Translations under genes and position numbers: made by a program
Assembly (NCBI RefSeq): GCF_001183985.1
Contig: NZ_LFZW01000001.1
Coordinates: 3,772,059-3,836,058, forward strand
Reading direction: 5' to 3'
Length of the DNA: 64,000 nt
Source of the DNA: Peribacillus loiseleuriae
GTDB lineage: Bacteria; Bacillota; Bacilli; Bacillales; DSM-1321
The notes under the pieces: generated by a model
Database searches by the model: none
What the model was told of the DNA's origin: nothing
The model's input: the letters and a program-made list of their open reading frames with translations, nothing else
Shown here: positions 59,648 to 64,000 of the stretch, in pieces
Layout of the letters: each line of letters starts with the position of its first letter
Position numbering within the stretch: position 1 is the stretch's first letter

Positions 59648-60097
59648 TTATCTTCCGTCTTCTTGATTATAAAACATCACTATTTCAAGAATAATTGAAG
59701 AGCCTTCGTAAATAGTGCCGCCATTAGGAATGATAGTTAAAGCTTTTTCATTTATAAGGTATGAATTACCCGGTTGTAGTATTCCATTAAGAAATAAATT
59801 CACATAACTATTTTGTCCCGTCAGAAATCCAGTTGCTAGTTCCCCATTATCGTTTGTAAATTGATTCGAAGAAATCGTTTCAGTAGTCTCAATATCTAAG
59901 GTTACAATATGAAAGTATCTTTCAACACTTGGAGTGACGCCTCCTGTGCCTGGTGGGCCTGGTGGGCCGGGGATTCCTTGTGGGCCAGGTACATTCTTAA
60001 CACAACAATACCGACACCGATTCCTATGGTCACATTTACAATTAGATCGATTCCACTCACGTTTTCCATAACTTTTGTGAATATAAGTATATCCCAT
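59648..60097 (-). CDS. Cys-rich, collagen-like DUF4183 protein
   Basis: 149 residues in three parts. A Cys- and Arg-rich head (CKCDHRNRCRYCC near residues 20-32) leads into a short collagen-like stretch (GPQGIPGPPGPPGTGG, residues 38-53). A C-terminal DUF4183 domain follows (FTNDNGELATGFLTGQ, YVNLFLNGILQPG, SSIILEIVMFY). The layout parallels exosporium nap proteins such as BclA, where a collagen region joins an anchor to a globular head, though the collagen part is very short here. AAGGAG lies seven bases before ATG. It precedes the shorter DUF4183 gene. Confidence 0.78.
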   Translation of the reverse strand: MGYTYIHKSYGKREWNRSNCKCDHRNRCRYCCVKNVPGPQGIPGPPGPPGTGGVTPSVERYFHIVTLDIETTETISSNQFTNDNGELATGFLTGQNSYVNLFLNGILQPGNSYLINEKALTIIPNGGTIYEGSSIILEIVMFYNQEDGR

Positions 60098-60316
60098 CTT
60101 TTCACTCCTTTTATTTCAATTTATTCGGATTGCATTTGAGGCGTTTGGACAATCGGGCATTCTTTTTTATTCACTTGCCCTAATGCCATCAAATATCGGA
60201 ACAGTAAAATTCCAATAAGAGAAGGTGCTTCCAACCAATCCTTCCCATTCTGATTTGTTTAAAGATTACTCCCTTTTATCAAGACCGCTGAAACACTTAG
60301 GCCTTTTGATGAGCTA

Positions 60317-60529
60317 TTAAATTTTTTCATAAAAAAACGAGTCTACTTTCAGTTTTTGAAGGTAGACTCGTCTCGTTTTGCTATACTTCCTTACCCCTTT
60401 CCTTCCATTCGTTTTATCATTCTTCTTAAATTCTTCATACACGACTTGTTCTAGAATGAAGACTCTTGAACTGTCGAATGGCATCAAATCTTCTACTCCC
60501 CACATATATGCGTTCTTTTCCCTCAACAT
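60317..60529 (-). CDS. Uncertain small ORF, unknown function
   Basis: About 70 residues from ATG at 60529 (MLREKNAYMWGVEDLMPFD). It looks protein-like (SSRVFILEQVVYEEFKKNDK) and has a basic end, but no good ribosome site is seen. A strong terminator hairpin (60337-60371) lies inside its last 20 codons, which argues that the true gene, if any, ends earlier or that the hairpin belongs to another unit. No family is recognised. Confidence 0.3.
   Translation of the reverse strand: MLREKNAYMWGVEDLMPFDSSRVFILEQVVYEEFKKNDKTNGRKGVRKYSKTRRVYLQKLKVDSFFYEKI
60331..60371 (-). terminator. Strong intrinsic terminator
   Basis: Arms 60337-60350 (ACGAGTCTACTTTC) and 60358-60371 match over 14 bp with one mismatch. 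Seven T residues follow on the minus strand. It overlaps the end of the uncertain ORF 60317-60529. Confidence 0.8.
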
Positions 60530-60636
60530 ACTGCTTTCAGTGGGTGCCAGAATATATACAGATACATAGGAACAATAGCGGAGAAACAGCATACATAAAT
60601 AACAGGGAAAAAAATTTCATTTAGGAGTTGAGTATA

Positions 60637-61887
60637 GTGAAGACTCCATGGGTGAATTCGACAAAGATGCAGGAAATTATATCCAAACAAATAAACATTG
60701 TTAATTCTTCTAGAGTTCAAATAAATTCTACTTCCCCCTACTGCAGTAAAAACAAAGATTTCACAGAAATCAGAATTGATTGTCGACTATCCAATCTGAT
60801 TTCTAGCCGTTGTATCTCAGACGAAGCTGATGATGTTAACGGAAAATCTCTTACAGAAATAAACGAGAATCCATGCGAATCACCTGCGTGTATAGGTATT
60901 GAGCAGCCTTCTGAAATGGAACCAGAAGCTGAAGTGAATTGCGCTATGAACATAACCGAACCCACTAATGATCAGCAGAATTTCCAAACCGATGGTAGCA
61001 ATTATTCTCCAATGGATTCTGCTTTGGATACGAACGATCCTTCTGAGTCCAACGAAGCAGGTGAAAAATATAAAGTTTTTAACCGCAAGAGCATCGATGA
61101 AGATATGTACGAGGAGGATTCGCATGTCGTTCCCGTACATGATTCACCCATTAATAAAACGGAGGGGAAAGATAATCAAACTAGCACTTCTTTTGATTTT
61201 GTAAATATTAGAGTTCCGGTTGTAGTTGGGGAATACAAAGTAGATATTTGTTTAGAAGAAGCGGTATTGTTTAAAGAAAAATTTATGCAGATTAACACAA
61301 TTTCCAATAAAGTTGTCCTATCAAATAGTAAATTTGTACCCACTCGTTTTTCCGGACCATTAGATAACGGGATGTCTAAAGCTTTAAAAGGAAACTTATT
61401 TATAGAAGGATATATCTCCCAAAACATTGAATATACTGCCGCTAACCAGGATCTTGAAACAGAACCATTTTATAAGGATGGAAAAGTTTATTCAATGACA
61501 AAAAAAAGACCATTCTCCACAATTGTCGAAATTGATGATTTTCTCCATCCACCGATGTTTGGAGCGATTACTCAAAAAACCTTTGACTTTTTTGACCCAG
61601 ACAATAAAGAAGTCCCTCAAATTAACACTAAACTATTCAACACTGTAACTTATTATCCAGAGGAGCCATATTGTCGTTTAATTTTTTCTGAAATTCATGA
61701 ACATACAAGTTTATCAGACAAGGTTAATGAAAATTACGACAATACTCCTATTGAGTCTGTTCAAGTAAATTCCATACACGAAAAAAATGAAACGAATGAA
61801 AAGCAATTAACCCAGAAAACAGTATTAGTTACATTCGTACATTTGCTACAAGAACAACGTGTTCGAGTTAGATGCGATAACACATAA
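60637..61887 (+). CDS. SPOCS/CsxC-like spore-surface protein with long low-complexity head
   Basis: About 416 residues. The first 185 are polar and Ser/Asn/Glu rich without a domain. Residues 185-365 carry a conserved block (VNIRVPVVVGEYKVDICLEE, KFVPTRFSG, LFIEGYISQNIEYTA, PYCRLIFSEIHE) clearly homologous to the next gene. This pattern belongs to the SPOCS/DUF3794-like and CsxC-type proteins of spore coats and exosporia. GTG at 60637 is nine bases after TAGGAG; TTG at 60628 is too close. It is divergent from the DUF4183 genes. Spore-surface function is inferred. Confidence 0.75.
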   Translation: MKTPWVNSTKMQEIISKQINIVNSSRVQINSTSPYCSKNKDFTEIRIDCRLSNLISSRCISDEADDVNGKSLTEINENPCESPACIGIEQPSEMEPEAEVNCAMNITEPTNDQQNFQTDGSNYSPMDSALDTNDPSESNEAGEKYKVFNRKSIDEDMYEEDSHVVPVHDSPINKTEGKDNQTSTSFDFVNIRVPVVVGEYKVDICLEEAVLFKEKFMQINTISNKVVLSNSKFVPTRFSGPLDNGMSKALKGNLFIEGYISQNIEYTAANQDLETEPFYKDGKVYSMTKKRPFSTIVEIDDFLHPPMFGAITQKTFDFFDPDNKEVPQINTKLFNTVTYYPEEPYCRLIFSEIHEHTSLSDKVNENYDNTPIESVQVNSIHEKNETNEKQLTQKTVLVTFVHLLQEQRVRVRCDNT

Positions 61888-62130
61888 AGGAAAAAAAGTT
61901 ACTTACCTATAAGAAACGTATAGCCGTATGGTTAGCTCCCGAAAAGGAGATATTCACCCAAGCCCAACGGCATTTAAAGCCTGAACATCTTTACCCATTG
62001 TAAAAAATCAAAGCCATCAAATAAAAAAGGCCAAGTCCCTACTCACATTACCCATGCTAAAAATAAAATGCTGAATATAGTAATTTCGTATGGTAGTAAA
62101 AATTAGCAAATATTAGGGAGAGATTACTTT

Positions 62131-62892
62131 ATGAGCGATAACCTCAATAATCAACCTTTACAACAAGTTAACCCACCTTGTCCAGTAACTTCGACAGAAC
62201 AAATTCCATTAAGCGATCAAGCAACACCACTCGTTAGTGTAGCAAGTACTCCAACTATTAAAATTCCGGTTGTAGTAGCAGAAAGAACATTACAAATTGT
62301 TGTAGAGGCGGATATTTCACTTTCGCCAGCAGCAACGGAAATTAAAAGAGTTCATAAGAATGCATTTCTAAGTCAAGTCAAACTTGTGCCTGTTGAATTT
62401 GCTCCAATTGCCGGTACTAACTTCTTCAACGTAACAAGAGCTAAATTATTTGTTTCTGGATTCATTCGTAAAAATATTGAATATGCTTCAACCGAATGTA
62501 ACGGAAACTTATTTGATCGAATTGCAGATGTTCCGTTTTCCGGGTTCGCAGATCTTACAGCAGCGGACTTTATCTTATTCCCAATTCTTGCTGGTTCTTC
62601 AGCTAACTCAGCTATGTTCCTAAATGAAGCAAATCAAGTAGCTCCACGTTTGGATAAATATTTCTTCCAGAACCTTGTGAACTATAATGAACAACCTTAT
62701 GGCGAGTTAGTACGTGCCAACTTCTTTGAACTTGATTTCTCGCCAACTATGGTAGAACCTGAACAAGCGTTTAGCACTTTGCGTGAAAAAATTGTCATGG
62801 ACCTCACATTAAAAGTATTACAAGTTCAACAAATCCAAGTTACTGGAAACCAAATAATTCCCGGTTCTACGACTGGAACTACTCTAGGTTAA
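62131..62892 (+). CDS. SPOCS/CsxC-like spore-surface protein
   Basis: 253 residues. A Pro/Gln-rich head of 45 residues precedes the same block as in the gene before it (TIKIPVVVAERTLQIVVEAD, VKLVPVEFAP, LFVSGFIRKNIEYAS, EQPYGELVRANFFELD). It ends in a VQQIQV-rich strand and a Gly/Thr tail. No signal peptide or membrane span is seen, as expected for proteins assembled on the spore from the mother cell. AGGGAGAG lies eight bases before ATG. It is separated from its paralogue by 243 bases without other features, so each likely has its own promoter. Confidence 0.8.
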   Translation: MSDNLNNQPLQQVNPPCPVTSTEQIPLSDQATPLVSVASTPTIKIPVVVAERTLQIVVEADISLSPAATEIKRVHKNAFLSQVKLVPVEFAPIAGTNFFNVTRAKLFVSGFIRKNIEYASTECNGNLFDRIADVPFSGFADLTAADFILFPILAGSSANSAMFLNEANQVAPRLDKYFFQNLVNYNEQPYGELVRANFFELDFSPTMVEPEQAFSTLREKIVMDLTLKVLQVQQIQVTGNQIIPGSTTGTTLG

Positions 62893-63066
62893 TAGGTCTT
62901 GAACGCTAAGTAAGCTTGACTCTATTTCGATCATACTAATGATGAGTTTGCCGTTACATCTTTGAAATGACAAGAAATAAGAAGCGGACCCTATAGGGTT
63001 TTCGCAGTCTATCAAATGAATCAAATATAGAAACTTCTTCTAATGGGTCATGTCGATTTCTTCAAC

Positions 63067-63102
63067 AACACTCTCACCATCCCTAAGGTTGAGGTGTTTT
63101 TC
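63067..63102 (+). terminator. Possible terminator after the CsxC-like gene
   Basis: AACACTCTCACC (63067-63078) pairs with GGTTGAGGTGTT with one bulge, followed by TTTTTCTTC. The gap 62893-63267 otherwise holds a CCCTATAGGG palindrome near 62990 and the tRNA terminator. Confidence 0.5.
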
Positions 63103-63187
63103 TTCTGAAAATAATATAGAAGAGCTTATAATTGACAGACCCATTTATTCGCCAATACCCTTTTTTTAAATGTCAAAAAGTAAAACA

Positions 63188-63258
63188 GAAAAAGACTGCT
63201 ATACATCGGTCACTTAAGATTATTTCTAATCTTAAAAACCTCAATATAACAGCCTTTT
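63188..63258 (-). terminator. Terminator of the tRNA-Arg transcript
   Basis: On the minus strand GGCTGTTATA pairs with TATAGCAGTC and ends in TTTTT. An inner perfect stem TTAAGATTA/TAATCTTAA sits in the loop. It starts about ten bases after the tRNA. Confidence 0.7.
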
Positions 63259-63267
63259 TTCAATTAA

Positions 63268-63341
<74 letters not shown>

Positions 63342-63425
63342 ATGATATGTAATGACAAGATTTATTATAGTATGTATGCGTCAGATAGTCAACACTTGTT
63401 ATTGATTTATTTCAACCACAATATG

Positions 63426-63549
63426 AATGAAGCTGTCTCATAGCGAAAAGATTAGACCAACAACTACTAAATAACGTTTATATTACATGTACATGACACA
63501 GTATCCGGTATATAGAGTTAAGATCAGACCCTTTTGAGACAGCTTCATT
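63426..63549. repeat. REP-like element with perfect 15-bp terminal inverted repeats
   Basis: AATGAAGCTGTCTCA (63426-63440) is exactly inverted at 63535-63549. Just inside lie AAAAGATTAGACC and AGATCAGACCCTTTT, the mark of the GGTCTGACCC family. The whole 124-base unit lies between the ysnB-like gene and the tRNA and could act as a long hairpin terminator. Confidence 0.65.
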
Positions 63550-63559
63550 ATTCTTGGTC

Positions 63560-64000
63560 TCAGTTAAATGTGTAAGTATTCCTTAAGTTTTTTACTAAAT
63601 TCCCACAGTCATCATAGAATTGGATTGTTGCTTCTTTTTGATGAAGCTCTAGGATGGCATACGTTTTTTCTTTACGGTTTCTTGGAAGACGTATGCTTCC
63701 TGGGTTAATATATAGTCTTCCGTCAATCATTTCAGAACCGGCGATGTGTGAGTGACCGAAGCAAATGATGTCCGCTTGCTCTTCCTCTGCTTTATAGGAA
63801 AGATTCATGACTGTCATTTTCACATTATACAAATGACCATGGGTGACCAAAAAGCGCGAGTCACCGATTGTTTCTACAACATAATCTGGGTAGTCAGCGT
63901 CATAATCACAGTTCCCTCTAACCGCTAATAACCCTTCCATAATTGAATCCGCTTTCTCTAACTCAGAATCACCACAATGGATGAATACATCGACTTCTGC
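63560..64000 (-). CDS. ysnB: YsnB/YfcE-family metallophosphoesterase (5' end outside window)
   Basis: Calcineurin-like phosphoesterase of the small MJ0936/YfcE type. The frame stays open to the window edge: upstream of the internal ATG at 63940 it reads VDVFIHCGDSELEKA, including the metal motif HCGDSE, so the true start lies beyond 64000. Other metal motifs seen: VRGNCDY, THGHLYNV, and FGHSHIAGSEMIDGRLYINP followed by GSIRLPR. About 25 N-terminal residues, including the DxH motif, are missing here. In B. subtilis ysnB follows ysnA and rph in this region. Its natural substrate is not known. Confidence 0.9.
   Translation of the reverse strand, partial: AEVDVFIHCGDSELEKADSIMEGLLAVRGNCDYDADYPDYVVETIGDSRFLVTHGHLYNVKMTVMNLSYKAEEEQADIICFGHSHIAGSEMIDGRLYINPGSIRLPRNRKEKTYAILELHQKEATIQFYDDCGNLVKNLRNTYTFN

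Overview
The window is a low-GC, spore-forming Firmicute chromosome (Bacillales; the gene content and the SLH-anchored surface enzyme suit Bacillaceae or Planococcaceae/Caryophanaceae, but the genus cannot be fixed by eye). The backbone follows the Bacillus subtilis order from mreB-radC-maf-spoIIB through folC-valS-ysxE-spoVID-hemLBDCXA-ysxC-lonA-lonB-clpX-tig-ysoA-leuDCBA-ilvCNB to a ysnB-like gene. Nearly all of it is on the minus strand, so transcription runs from high to low coordinates.

Layout. 1-660 is a non-coding element with imperfect terminal inverted repeats beside mreB. 719-4396 holds mreB, radC, maf and a SpoIIB-like SPOR protein. 4490-15619 is a complete type IV pilus locus: pilB, pilT, pilC, a major pilin with its own terminators, pilD, pilM, pilN, a PilO-LysM fusion, two minor pilins, and a divergent large pilin with a beta-solenoid-like body. 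It occupies the place where B. subtilis has only comC. A VanW/G5-like protein and a membrane partner follow (15747-17783), then an SLH-anchored CpdB-type nucleotidase (18434-20947). 21406-35913 holds folC, valS with a Val T-box leader, ysxE, spoVID and the haem operon hemAXCDBL. 36840-43932 has the GTPase ysxC and the proteases lonA, lonB and clpX. 44801-47311 has trigger factor and ysoA. 47660-56151 is the ilvBN-ilvC-leuABCD operon behind a Leu T-box with a good sigma-A promoter.

56826-62892 is accessory and sporulation-flavoured. It has a three-gene operon (ECF sigma factor, PadR-like regulator, FtsW-like membrane protein with a permease-prefix domain), two DUF4183-type spore-surface proteins (one with a short collagen-like stretch and a Cys-rich head), and two paralogous SPOCS/CsxC-like proteins on the plus strand. 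A tRNA-Arg(UCU) and the 5'-truncated ysnB phosphoesterase close the window.

Intergenic space is unusually rich in dispersed repeats. At least four families recur: REP-like GGTCTGACCC palindromes, a roughly 150-bp GGTGGCGGTGCGGAG element, an element bounded by TGTTCAAAAA inverted ends, and a GCGCGCCGGA motif. Most copies lie just downstream of minus-strand genes. The strongest candidates for something undescribed are the composite pilus locus (LysM-fused PilO, beta-solenoid pilin, VanW pair), the ECF-PadR-FtsW operon, the spore-surface cluster, and the repeat families.
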